A DNA stretch of 64,000 nucleotides from Paractinoplanes ferrugineus (GTDB taxonomy: Bacteria; Actinomycetota; Actinomycetes; Mycobacteriales; Micromonosporaceae): positions 119,048 through 183,047 of the forward strand of contig NZ_BOMM01000056.1 of the NCBI RefSeq assembly GCF_016862195.1, read 5' to 3'. The position numbers were made by a program, and so were the translations under genes. Below are positions 1 through 6,997 of this stretch, piece after piece. Below the pieces are notes generated by a model. It saw nothing but the letters and a program-made list of their open reading frames with translations, made no database searches and had not been told where the DNA came from. Positions within the stretch are counted from its first letter, which is position 1, and each line of letters opens with the position of its first letter.

Positions 1-809
1 AAGAACTCCTGGGCCGGCACCAGCTGGAGCTCACGCTCGCCGGAACGATAGGTCATCTCGATCAGGTCGAAGACGCTCGACGCCGTACGCTCCAGCGCCG
101 CCCCGGCGCTCCTGCTCGCCACATAGTGGGCGGTGAACAGGGCGGCCGTGACGTCACCCGACCCGTTCGCCTTGAACGGCAGGTGCGGGGTGCTCACCAG
201 CCAGGCGCCGGTGTCGTCGACCGCGAGCATCTCGATGGTGCCCTCCTCGCGGTCGGGTCGCTCGACGCTGGTGACCAGCATGGTCGACGGGCCCTTGGCC
301 CGGGCGAGGTCGGCCGAGGCCAGTGTCGACTCGATGCTCGCCGGTTCGGTGCCGGTGAGGAAACCCAGCTCGAACTGGTTGGGGGTGATGATGTCGGCGA
401 CCGGCACGACCCGGTCCCGCAGCAGGTCGGGGATCTCGGGGGCGACGAAGCAACCCGATTTGGCGTTCCCCATCACCGGGTCGCACGCATAGACGGCCGC
501 GGGGTTGGCGGCTTTCACCCGGCGCACGGCGTCGACGATCACGTCGCCGATGCCGACCGAGCCCTGGTAGCCCGACAGCACGGCGTCGATCTGCGGGAAC
601 ACGCCGCGCTCCTCGACGCCGAGGATGATCTCGGCCACGTCGGACGGCGGGATGAGCGGACCGCGCCAGGCACCGTAGCCGGTGTGGTTGGAGAAGTTCA
701 CTGTGGGGACCGGCACGACCTCGACCCCGATGCGCTGCAACGGGAACACGGCCGCGGAGTTGCCGACGTGCCCGTGGGCGACCGCCGACTGGATGGACAG
801 AACCTTCAT
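1..809 (-). CDS. pdxY: Pyridoxal kinase PdxY, C-terminus cut by the window edge
   Basis: Ribokinase-fold B6-salvage kinase that phosphorylates pyridoxal to pyridoxal 5'-phosphate in the cytoplasm. The 269 visible residues begin MKVLSIQSAVAHGHVGN, the typical PdxK/PdxY opening. A substrate-side stretch NHTGYGAWRG follows near residue 44, then VYACDPVMGNAKSG near 110 and the anion-hole/catalytic motif NGSGDVTAAL near 224. The family is about 280-290 residues long, so only the last few codons should lie beyond position 1. The start ATG overlaps the TGA stop of the TetR gene upstream (ATGA), so the two are probably co-transcribed. That is an odd pairing for a housekeeping salvage enzyme. Function is clear from the motifs; the PdxY rather than PdxK label is a family-level choice. 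Confidence 0.9.
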   Translation of the reverse strand, partial: MKVLSIQSAVAHGHVGNSAAVFPLQRIGVEVVPVPTVNFSNHTGYGAWRGPLIPPSDVAEIILGVEERGVFPQIDAVLSGYQGSVGIGDVIVDAVRRVKAANPAAVYACDPVMGNAKSGCFVAPEIPDLLRDRVVPVADIITPNQFELGFLTGTEPASIESTLASADLARAKGPSTMLVTSVERPDREEGTIEMLAVDDTGAWLVSTPHLPFKANGSGDVTAALFTAHYVASRSAGAALERTASSVFDLIEMTYRSGERELQLVPAQEF

Positions 810-1534
810 GGCTCAAGCCTAGAGCCGGTGAGGCCGTCCAGGACGGTGGTCAGGTTGTGGTCGAAGGTCTCCTCGGGGTCGAGGTGGGCGCCGTCGACGA
901 CCAGGCGGGCGATCGTGGGATAGCGGCCGGTGTCGAGCATGCGCCGGAGGTAGGGGCCGTGACCGGCCTGCCAGGCGGCCACGTCGGTGCCGGTGGACCG
1001 GGCGGTGCGGCGTTCGGTGATCTCCCGGCGGAGGGCTCCGGCGAGGAACGCGCTGAGGGCGCCCGAGGCTCGCTGGAGGTCGTCCAGGCTGGTTATGCCG
1101 GGGGCCTGACTCAGCGCCGCCGCGGTCGCCTCGCCCACGGCCAGCGCGTGCGGGCCGAGGTGGGGGCGGGCGCCGAGCAGGTCGGCGAACCACTCGTGGT
1201 CGAGGGCGACCTCGCGGGTCCGGCGCACGACGGCGAACAGGGTGGTCCGCCAGTCGGCCTGCGGGACGGCCTCGGCGATCCGGGCGTAGATCACGTCGAC
1301 CATCAGGTCGAGCAGCTCGGATCGGTTGGTCACGTAGTCGTAGAGGCGCATCGGGCCGACGCCGAGCTCCTTGGCGATCTTGCGGACCGACAACCCGTCG
1401 AGGCCGTGCTCGTCGGCGACGGCGATCGCGGTGGCGGCGATCTTCGACCGGCTCAGTGGCACCGGCGCCGCGCGCGGTTGCGGCTCGGGCCGTTCCCAGA
1501 CGGGCAGCGGTACGTTACCGTACGGCGTATCCAT
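806..1534 (-). CDS. TetR/AcrR-family transcriptional regulator
   Basis: DNA-binding repressor-type protein of 242 residues. A proline-rich N-terminal extension (VWERPEPQPRAAPVPLSR) is followed by a TetR helix-turn-helix at about residues 32-78 (KIAKELGVGPMRLYDYVTNR) and an all-helical ligand-binding C-terminal domain. This extension and the VGPMRLYDYV recognition helix are common in actinobacterial TetR proteins that sit next to FAD-dependent monooxygenases. It is divergent from such a gene here (1566-2678), with repeated GTAC-containing sites between the two starts, so it probably controls that enzyme and itself. Its stop overlaps the pdxY start. The ligand is unknown. Confidence 0.88.
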   Translation of the reverse strand: MDTPYGNVPLPVWERPEPQPRAAPVPLSRSKIAATAIAVADEHGLDGLSVRKIAKELGVGPMRLYDYVTNRSELLDLMVDVIYARIAEAVPQADWRTTLFAVVRRTREVALDHEWFADLLGARPHLGPHALAVGEATAAALSQAPGITSLDDLQRASGALSAFLAGALRREITERRTARSTGTDVAAWQAGHGPYLRRMLDTGRYPTIARLVVDGAHLDPEETFDHNLTTVLDGLTGSRLEP

Positions 1535-1553
1535 GAGGTACAGCGTACGTTAT
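1509..1553. promoter_or_regulatory. Probable TetR operator region in the divergent intergenic
   Basis: Between the TetR start (1534) and the monooxygenase start (1566) lie two related sites, TACCGTACGGCGTA (1516-1529) and TACAGCGTACGTTA (1539-1552). They are near-perfect inverted copies of each other. Each contains its own short palindrome (TACG-N4-CGTA at 1511-1522; GTAC-N3-GTAC at 1538-1548). Such sites are typical TetR targets. The first overlaps the TetR start codon region, which suits autoregulation. The binding protein is inferred from position only. Confidence 0.5.
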
Positions 1554-1565
1554 CGGGGGTTGACC

Positions 1566-2678
1566 ATGCGAATCGCGATTGCCGGCGGCGGCCTCGGCGG
1601 CCTCACCCTGGCCCGGATCCTGCACCGGCACGGCATCGGCGCGGTGGTCTACGAACGCGAGGCCGGCCGGTCGGCCCGCTCCCAGGGCGGCATGCTCGAC
1701 CTGCACCCGGAGTCCGGCCAGCACGCCCTGGACCGGGCCGGACTCATCGGCCGGTTCGAGTCCGAGGCGCGGCCGGAGGGCGAGGAACACCGCATCCTCG
1801 ACCCGGCCGGCCGCACCCTCGTGCACCACCTGCCCCGGCCCGGCTCGTTCGCCGGTCGTCCCGAGATCGATCGCACCGTCCTGCGCGACCTGCTGCTCGA
1901 CTCCCTGCCCGACGGCACGGTGGCCTGGCAGCGCCGGCTCGTCGCGGCGGCGCCCCGGCCCGGCGGCGGCTTCGAGCTGGAGTTCGACGGCGGTCACCGG
2001 GCCGGCTGCGACCTGCTGGTGGGCGCCGACGGGGCGCGCTCGGCGGTCCGGCCGCTGCTCACCGACGTACGCCCGGCACCCGTGTCCATCGTGGTCGAGC
2101 TGACCGTCAGTGACGTCGCCCGGCGCCACCCGGAGCTCGCCGACCTGGTCGGGCCGGGCAACCTGTGGGCCATGGGGGTGCGCCAGGTCCTGTCGGCGCA
2201 ACGGCTCGGCGACGGCGACCTGCGGGTCGGGGTCTCGCTGCCCGCGGACCGCGACCTGGACGCCTGCCGCAGCAAGCGTGGCCTGCTGGAGATGTTCGCC
2301 GGCTGGGACCCCGGCCTCACCGCGCTCATCGAGGCCGCCGACGGCCCGCCGGCCCCGCACCGGATCGAGGCGATGCCCACCGGCACCGGCTGGGCGCACC
2401 GGCCGGGCGTCACCCTCGTCGGCGACGCCGCGCACCTCATGCCGCCCGTCGGCGAGGGCGCCAACCAGGCCATGCTCGACGCCGCGGAACTGGCCGGCGA
2501 GCTCGCCGCCGAGCCGTCCGATCCCGGCGCGGCGATCCGGGCGTACGAGAAGGCGATGTTTGCTCGAATCCACCCGATCGCGGCGAGGTCCGCGCGGGTG
2601 CACGCGATGATGTTGTCCCCCACCGCCGCCGAGGACATCGTGCGGTTCTTCACCCCGAAGCACGCCGGAGTGGATTAA
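1566..2678 (+). CDS. FAD-dependent monooxygenase (PHBH/TetX-like)
   Basis: Class A flavoprotein monooxygenase of 370 residues that would use NAD(P)H and O2 to hydroxylate an aromatic or polycyclic substrate. The FAD Rossmann motif GGGLGGLTLARIL is at residues 7-19, the DG-type motif LVGADGARSAVR near 155, and the second FAD motif VTLVGDAAHLMPPVGEGAN near 283. The ATG at 1566 is preferred over upstream in-frame starts because it places GxGxxG at the N-terminus and lies outside the divergent TetR gene. It is probably repressed by that TetR protein. Substrate unknown: family members include antibiotic-modifying (TetX-like) and biosynthetic enzymes, and nothing here separates these. Confidence 0.88.
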   Translation: MRIAIAGGGLGGLTLARILHRHGIGAVVYEREAGRSARSQGGMLDLHPESGQHALDRAGLIGRFESEARPEGEEHRILDPAGRTLVHHLPRPGSFAGRPEIDRTVLRDLLLDSLPDGTVAWQRRLVAAAPRPGGGFELEFDGGHRAGCDLLVGADGARSAVRPLLTDVRPAPVSIVVELTVSDVARRHPELADLVGPGNLWAMGVRQVLSAQRLGDGDLRVGVSLPADRDLDACRSKRGLLEMFAGWDPGLTALIEAADGPPAPHRIEAMPTGTGWAHRPGVTLVGDAAHLMPPVGEGANQAMLDAAELAGELAAEPSDPGAAIRAYEKAMFARIHPIAARSARVHAMMLSPTAAEDIVRFFTPKHAGVD

Positions 2679-2730
2679 CCGCCGCCGCCCGGGGGACTCT
2701 GGGGGTCGATCGAGGCATGAGGAGCAGCAA

Positions 2731-3750
2731 ATGGAGTACCGCACCCTGGGTGGCACCGGCACGATCGTGTCGTCGCTCTGTCTGGGCACGATGACGTTCG
2801 GCAACGAGAGCAGCGAGGAGGTCTCGCACGCCCAGCTCGACCGCTTCGTCGAGGTCGGCGGCAACTTCGTCGACACCGCGAACGTCTATTCCCGCGGCAC
2901 CTCCGAGGAGGTGATCGGGCGATGGCTCAAGGCCCATCCAGGGGTACGGGACCAGCTCGTCATCGCCACCAAGGGCCGTTTCCCGATGGGCGAGGACCCC
3001 AACAGCGCCGGGCTGACCCGGGTGAACCTGTCGCGGGCGCTCGACGCGAGCCTGCGCCGCCTCGGTGTCGAGACGATCGACCTCTACCAGGCCCACGCCT
3101 GGGACCCGCTCACCCCGATCGAGGAGACGCTGGCGTTCTTCGACGACGCCGTCCGGGCCGGCAAGATCCGCTATGCCGGCGTCAGCAACTTCCTCGGCTG
3201 GCAGCTGCAGAAGGCGGCGCTACTCAGCCAGGTCCGCGGGCTCGCCCCGATCGTCACCCTCCAGCCGCAGTACAACCTGCTGGTCCGCGAGATCGAGTTC
3301 GAGCTCGTGGACGTGTGCCGCAACGAGAACATCGGCATCCTGCCCTGGTCGCCGCTCGGCGGCGGCTGGCTCACCGGCAAGTACCGGCGCGACGCCACCC
3401 CCACCGGCGCCACCCGCCTCGGTGAGGACCCGGGTCGCGGCATGGAGGCGTACGGTCCGCGCAACTCCGACACCCGCACCTGGCGCATCCTCGAAGCGGT
3501 CGGCCAGGTCGCCGAGGAACGCGGCGTGTCGATGTCGCAGGTGTCGCTGGCCTGGCTGGCCGACCGGCCCGCGGTCACCTCGGTGATCCTCGGTGCCCGC
3601 ACGCTGGACCAGCTCGAGGACAACCTGGGCGCGGCCGGCCTGCACCTGTCGGAGAAGGAGACGGAACTGCTCACCGAGGCCAGCACCCCGGTGATCGGCG
3701 AATACCCGTACGGTCCGCAGGGGATCGCGCAGCGCGCCCGGAAGATCTGA
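2731..3750 (+). CDS. Aldo/keto reductase
   Basis: NADP-dependent oxidoreductase of the AKR superfamily (339 residues, usual TIM-barrel length). It opens MEYRTLGGTGTIVSSLCLGTM. It carries the catalytic tetrad region: FVDTANVY with Asp and Tyr near 50-55, the Lys in VIATKGRF near 80, and a His in YQAHAWDP near 118. A conserved NADP-binding segment follows near 280 (VILGARTLDQLEDN). A GAGGAGC Shine-Dalgarno sits before the ATG. It follows the monooxygenase by 52 bp and may share its transcript. Its stop and that of the convergent hydrolase fall inside the palindrome TGAGGCCTCA (3748-3757). Substrate unknown. Confidence 0.9.
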   Translation: MEYRTLGGTGTIVSSLCLGTMTFGNESSEEVSHAQLDRFVEVGGNFVDTANVYSRGTSEEVIGRWLKAHPGVRDQLVIATKGRFPMGEDPNSAGLTRVNLSRALDASLRRLGVETIDLYQAHAWDPLTPIEETLAFFDDAVRAGKIRYAGVSNFLGWQLQKAALLSQVRGLAPIVTLQPQYNLLVREIEFELVDVCRNENIGILPWSPLGGGWLTGKYRRDATPTGATRLGEDPGRGMEAYGPRNSDTRTWRILEAVGQVAEERGVSMSQVSLAWLADRPAVTSVILGARTLDQLEDNLGAAGLHLSEKETELLTEASTPVIGEYPYGPQGIAQRARKI

Positions 3751-3754
3751 GGCC

Positions 3755-4615
3755 TCAGCGCGGCATCCGGGAGATCACGTCGTCCCAGATCCCCTCGGGC
3801 CAGTCGTGGCCGACGCCGGGGTATTCGACCAGTCGCGCGCCGGGGATCTGGGCCGCCAGATCACGGCCCGCGCTGGGCTTGAGCATCGGATCCTCGGCGC
3901 CCGCGACGACCAGGGTGGGCACGGTGAGGCCGGACAGCGGCGGCAGCTTGGTGGCCCGGCCCGCGGCGAGGTGGCGCTGGGTCGTGCCGGGGTTGTTCGG
4001 CGCCCGGTGGTGGCTGAGCGTCGCGACCTGGCGTACCCACTCCGCGGGGAAGGGGTAGCCGGGTGAGGCCTGGGCCCGGTAGAGCCGCACCATGTTGTCG
4101 ATCTCCTGCTCCGGCGTGGTGGCCTTGGGCAGCTTGCGGAACTCGCGGAAGATGCCGAACTTGAGATAGCGCAGGGTGCGCAGGATGCCGGCGGTGGCCG
4201 GGCTGCTCATGCACAGGGTGAGGCCGCGGACCCGCGCCGGGTGCAGCAGCGCCATGCCCTGGGCGATCGCCGACGCGCCGCCGATGACGTGGGCGGCGGT
4301 CCAGCCGAGCGCGTCCATCACGGCCAGCCCGTCGTCGACCATGTCGGCCATCGTGTAGACGGGTTTGGTGCCGCCGAGCAGCGCCCGCCACGGGCTGCCG
4401 CCGGCCGGCTGCGGGAAGTGCGTGGACAGGCCGGTGTCGCGGTTGTCGTAACGGGCGACGTGAAAGCCCGCGTCGACCAGGCGCTCGCAGAACGCGTCGT
4501 CCCACCACACCATCTGATAGTCGAGCCCCAGCACGAGCAGCAGCGGTTCGCCGCCCGTCCCGAAGGTCTCGTACGCGATCTTGGCGGGGCCGTTCACGGC
4601 GTACTCGACAGGCAT
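3755..4615 (-). CDS. Alpha/beta hydrolase
   Basis: Serine hydrolase of the alpha/beta fold, 286 residues, no signal peptide, so cytoplasmic. The oxyanion segment LLLVLGLDYQ is near residue 23. The nucleophile elbow reads VIGGASAIAQG, that is G-A-S-A-I rather than the textbook GxSxG. The acid lies in VAGAEDPM and the histidine in GVGHDWPEG near the C-terminus. The ATG at 4615 follows a good GGAAGGA ribosome site; longer in-frame starts run into the divergent TetR gene. The TetR gene at 4707 and two ATGC-N4-GCAT sites between the genes suggest repression by it. Esterase, lactonase or C-C hydrolase cannot be told apart. Confidence 0.82.
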   Translation of the reverse strand: MPVEYAVNGPAKIAYETFGTGGEPLLLVLGLDYQMVWWDDAFCERLVDAGFHVARYDNRDTGLSTHFPQPAGGSPWRALLGGTKPVYTMADMVDDGLAVMDALGWTAAHVIGGASAIAQGMALLHPARVRGLTLCMSSPATAGILRTLRYLKFGIFREFRKLPKATTPEQEIDNMVRLYRAQASPGYPFPAEWVRQVATLSHHRAPNNPGTTQRHLAAGRATKLPPLSGLTVPTLVVAGAEDPMLKPSAGRDLAAQIPGARLVEYPGVGHDWPEGIWDDVISRMPR

Positions 4616-4639
4616 TGTTCGTCCTTCCCCGTTTTTATA

Positions 4640-4690
4640 ATGCACTCGCATGGTAACGATGTACGGCGTCGGTTGGCAATGCGACCGCAT
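4640..4690. promoter_or_regulatory. Twin TetR operator candidates, ATGC-N4-GCAT
   Basis: Two matching 12-bp palindromes lie in the 91-bp gap between the divergent hydrolase and TetR genes: ATGCACTCGCAT (4640-4651) and ATGCGACCGCAT (4679-4690). Their centres are 39 bp apart. The spacer sequence differs while the arms are identical, as expected for a dimeric repressor site. A possible -10 element (TAGATT, 4695-4700) for the TetR gene is next to the second site, so binding there would block its own promoter. Confidence 0.55.
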
Positions 4691-4706
4691 GGGATAGATT
4701 CGGGGC

Positions 4707-5300
4707 GTGCCCAAGCAGGTCGATCACGAGCAGCGCCGCCGCCAGCTGGCCGAGGCGGTCTTCGCCGTCATCGGCACCCGCGGTTTCGAGGCGGTCAGCC
4801 TGCGCGACGTCGCCGAGCAGGCAGGCGTGTCGATGGGCACCGTGCAGCACTACTTCCCGGCCAAACAGCAGATGCTGCTGTTCGCGCTGGCGCACATGCG
4901 GGAACGGGTGACGGGCCGTCTGCAGGCCGCCGTCGCCGCGCTGCGTGCGCCGGCCCGCCGCGACCTGATCCGGGCGGCGACCGCGGTGATGCTGCCGGTC
5001 GACCCGGCCGGCCGGGAGGAGGCATGCGTCAACATCGCGTTCTTCTCGGCCGCGACCGTCACGCCGGCGTTCGCCGACCAGCTCCGCGACGGCTACGGCC
5101 GCATCCTGACGGTGTCGGTCGCCAACTTCCGCCAAGCGTCCGAGCTGGGCGAACTGCGCGACGGCAGCGATCCCGACGTCGAGGCGCCGGCGCTCTACTT
5201 CCTCACCCAGGGCCTGATCGGGCCGATTCTCGTCGGCCTCTACACCGCCGAGGAGGCGCTGGCCCTCGTCGACGCGCAACTCGATCGGGTGTTCCGCTGA
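4707..5300 (+). CDS. TetR-family regulator (BetI/AcrR-like N-terminus)
   Basis: Repressor-type protein of 197 residues starting at GTG. The helix-turn-helix occupies about residues 10-56, with LRDVAEQAGVSMGTVQHYFP as recognition segment, which is close to the BetI/TetR_C_6 group. The rest is the helical ligand-binding and dimerisation domain. It is divergent from the alpha/beta hydrolase, which is its most likely target. The -10-like TAGATT lies only about 7 bp ahead of the GTG, so the transcript may have a very short or no leader. Ligand unknown. Confidence 0.88.
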   Translation: MPKQVDHEQRRRQLAEAVFAVIGTRGFEAVSLRDVAEQAGVSMGTVQHYFPAKQQMLLFALAHMRERVTGRLQAAVAALRAPARRDLIRAATAVMLPVDPAGREEACVNIAFFSAATVTPAFADQLRDGYGRILTVSVANFRQASELGELRDGSDPDVEAPALYFLTQGLIGPILVGLYTAEEALALVDAQLDRVFR

Positions 5301-5318
5301 GACGCTCGATCGTCCTCG

Positions 5319-5804
5319 GTGGAGGCATGCAGACCCCACGGGGTATCGGCCGGCGACGGCTTTCCCGCACCCGGCCGTAGTGGCTCACCGACGCGCGGCC
5401 CGTACGATCATCTCCGCGGGCGCAACCCGGGCCGCGCCTTCATCGACAGCCTCGGGGACGGCGGTTTCGCCACCGCCCCCGACCTGGTCCGTTTCGCCCG
5501 CGCCCGGCGCGACGGCACGCTCCTGGACCGGCCCTGGGCGGACGTGCTGCTCGGTCCCAAGGTTCCGCTCGGCCCGGCGGCCTTCGGCACCTACGGCCCG
5601 CCGGCCGAGATCGTCGGCGACCAGTGGGCGCTCCAGCGCGCCGGCGGAAACCCTGGCGTCGGCACCAACCGGAGCATCTACCCCGACACCGACTGGGTCG
5701 GCGTGATCCTCACCAACCGCGACGACGTGCCACTGCCGGAAATGATCGGCCGCGAGATGCCGGCGGTCACCGGAGTCGAGCCGGGCGACGGAGGCGACGG
5801 CTGA
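5319..5804 (+). pseudogene. Remnant of a class C beta-lactamase-family serine hydrolase
   Basis: About 130 residues from roughly 5409 onward look like the C-terminal third of a penicillin-binding-protein-like serine hydrolase: DGGFATAPDLVRFARARRDG, then GGNPGVGTNRSIYPDTDW and VGVILTNRDD. The catalytic SxxK and YxN parts that precede this region in the family, over 200 residues, are absent. The stretch ahead of 5409 matches nothing recognisable. No ribosome site or convincing start is seen. I read it as a decayed 3' gene fragment; it ends base-to-base with the stop of the next, convergent gene. Confidence 0.6.
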
Positions 5805-6482
5805 TCAGAACGGCAACGACACCTCGTTCGACACCGGCTTGCCGGGCGCATCCTTGAAGAAGTCGTCCACGCGTGTCGTGGTCTGCCGCTGGACCAGGAC
5901 CTCGGCCTGCGCGTTCAACGTGCTGTCGAGGCCGTAGACCCGGCCACGCCGCACATATTTGGGGTCTGCCTCGGCCGGTATCCCCACCTGGAAGGGCGAC
6001 GGACAGGCGGTGATCGTCTGGCGCGGGTAGAACTCGGAGTTGCCGTTGCCGTAATCCACTTCGAGCACGAACCAATAGGTGAGCCCCGGTTCGGGCCGCC
6101 CGGAAGCCTTCGCCGTGACCTTTACCGACCGCGCACCGTCGCGCGTCGCGACGAGCTCATAGCGCAGGTCACCCGCCGTCGGGCACGACGCCGGATCCGA
6201 CGTGACCGGCCCGGCGGTCGGCGCGGCCGGCGTACCGGATCCCGATCCGCCCGACCCCGATCCGCCCGACCCCGATCCGCCGGATCCGGACCCGCCCGAC
6301 CCCGGCGGCGACGCGGCCAGGACGACCTGGGCGACCGTGGCGAAGCCGAACAGGAGAGCGGCCACGAATGACATGATCGTCCACTTCTCCTGGTGCTTAC
6401 GCACGTAGAGGAGGACGAAGACCAGGATGACGGTGATGATTCCGCTGAACATCGCGGTGAGATAGATCGCCTTGCTGCTCAC
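5805..6482 (-). CDS. Two-TM protein with Gly-Ser linker, function unknown
   Basis: Protein of 225 residues that I do not recognise. Two transmembrane helices lie at about residues 7-27 (MFSGIITVILVFVLLYV) and 36-57. A flexible linker of GSGGS repeats (about 60-83) and a mainly beta, probably extracytoplasmic domain follow. That domain has two cysteines about 60 residues apart (DPASCPTAGD and TITACPSPF), possibly a disulphide. The linker is encoded by a short tandem repeat at about 6236-6300. The layout suggests a membrane-anchored extracellular module. It is convergent with the hydrolase remnant and apparently monocistronic. Confidence 0.6.
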   Translation of the reverse strand: MSSKAIYLTAMFSGIITVILVFVLLYVRKHQEKWTIMSFVAALLFGFATVAQVVLAASPPGSGGSGSGGSGSGGSGSGGSGSGTPAAPTAGPVTSDPASCPTAGDLRYELVATRDGARSVKVTAKASGRPEPGLTYWFVLEVDYGNGNSEFYPRQTITACPSPFQVGIPAEADPKYVRRGRVYGLDSTLNAQAEVLVQRQTTTRVDDFFKDAPGKPVSNEVSLPF

Positions 6483-6997
6483 GCGACGAGTGTGCGGTGT
6501 GGACCCGGGCCCCGTTCACCGGCCGAGCGTCCGGGAGATCCACGTCAACGGCAAGCGCAACGCGACAGCCGGCCCTCGGAAACCATCCATGCGCCTCTTG
6601 CGCCGTCCCGCCCCATCGCCGAGATCGGTCGACGGACTCGGGGGCGGGGTGACACCGCGCGATCCATTTTGCGTGGGCCCAGCGTCTCGTGATGCTCGGC
6701 GGGATCGGCGGCGGCGATCAGGCACACCAGGTGCTCGAAGACGAAGGGTACGTGGGCGACCTCAGCTGACGCTCGGCCAAGATGTCGGGCCCCAATGCCG
6801 CCCAAGCACGACGGGCGCGCGTCGGCACCAGCCCGACAATCAATTTGGTTTCCCTGCCGCCGAACATCGATAGAGCCCCGGGCCGCTGAATACACGCCGA
6901 CGCGGCTGACGGGCCGGCGGATTTCAGCCCGGCAAGCAGCGTCGACAGCCAGACACCCTTCGTGATCAGGTGTCCAGGGCTGAGATCAGATGCCCTC
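6483..6997. other. Intergenic stretch without a supported gene
   Basis: About 515 bp. Short open frames exist on both strands, but none has a good ribosome site or a recognisable product. Near the right end two small inverted repeats, GACACC/GGTGTC (6952-6974) and AGGGC/GCCCT (about 6976-6996), lie just past the stop of the minus-strand STAND gene. They may form its transcription terminator, though there is no T-tract. Confidence 0.4.

Noticed and set aside
6545..6895. 116-residue minus-strand phase in the 6483-6997 gap
   Set aside because: No ribosome site, no family resemblance and a weakly coding composition. A decayed gene cannot be excluded but is not supported.
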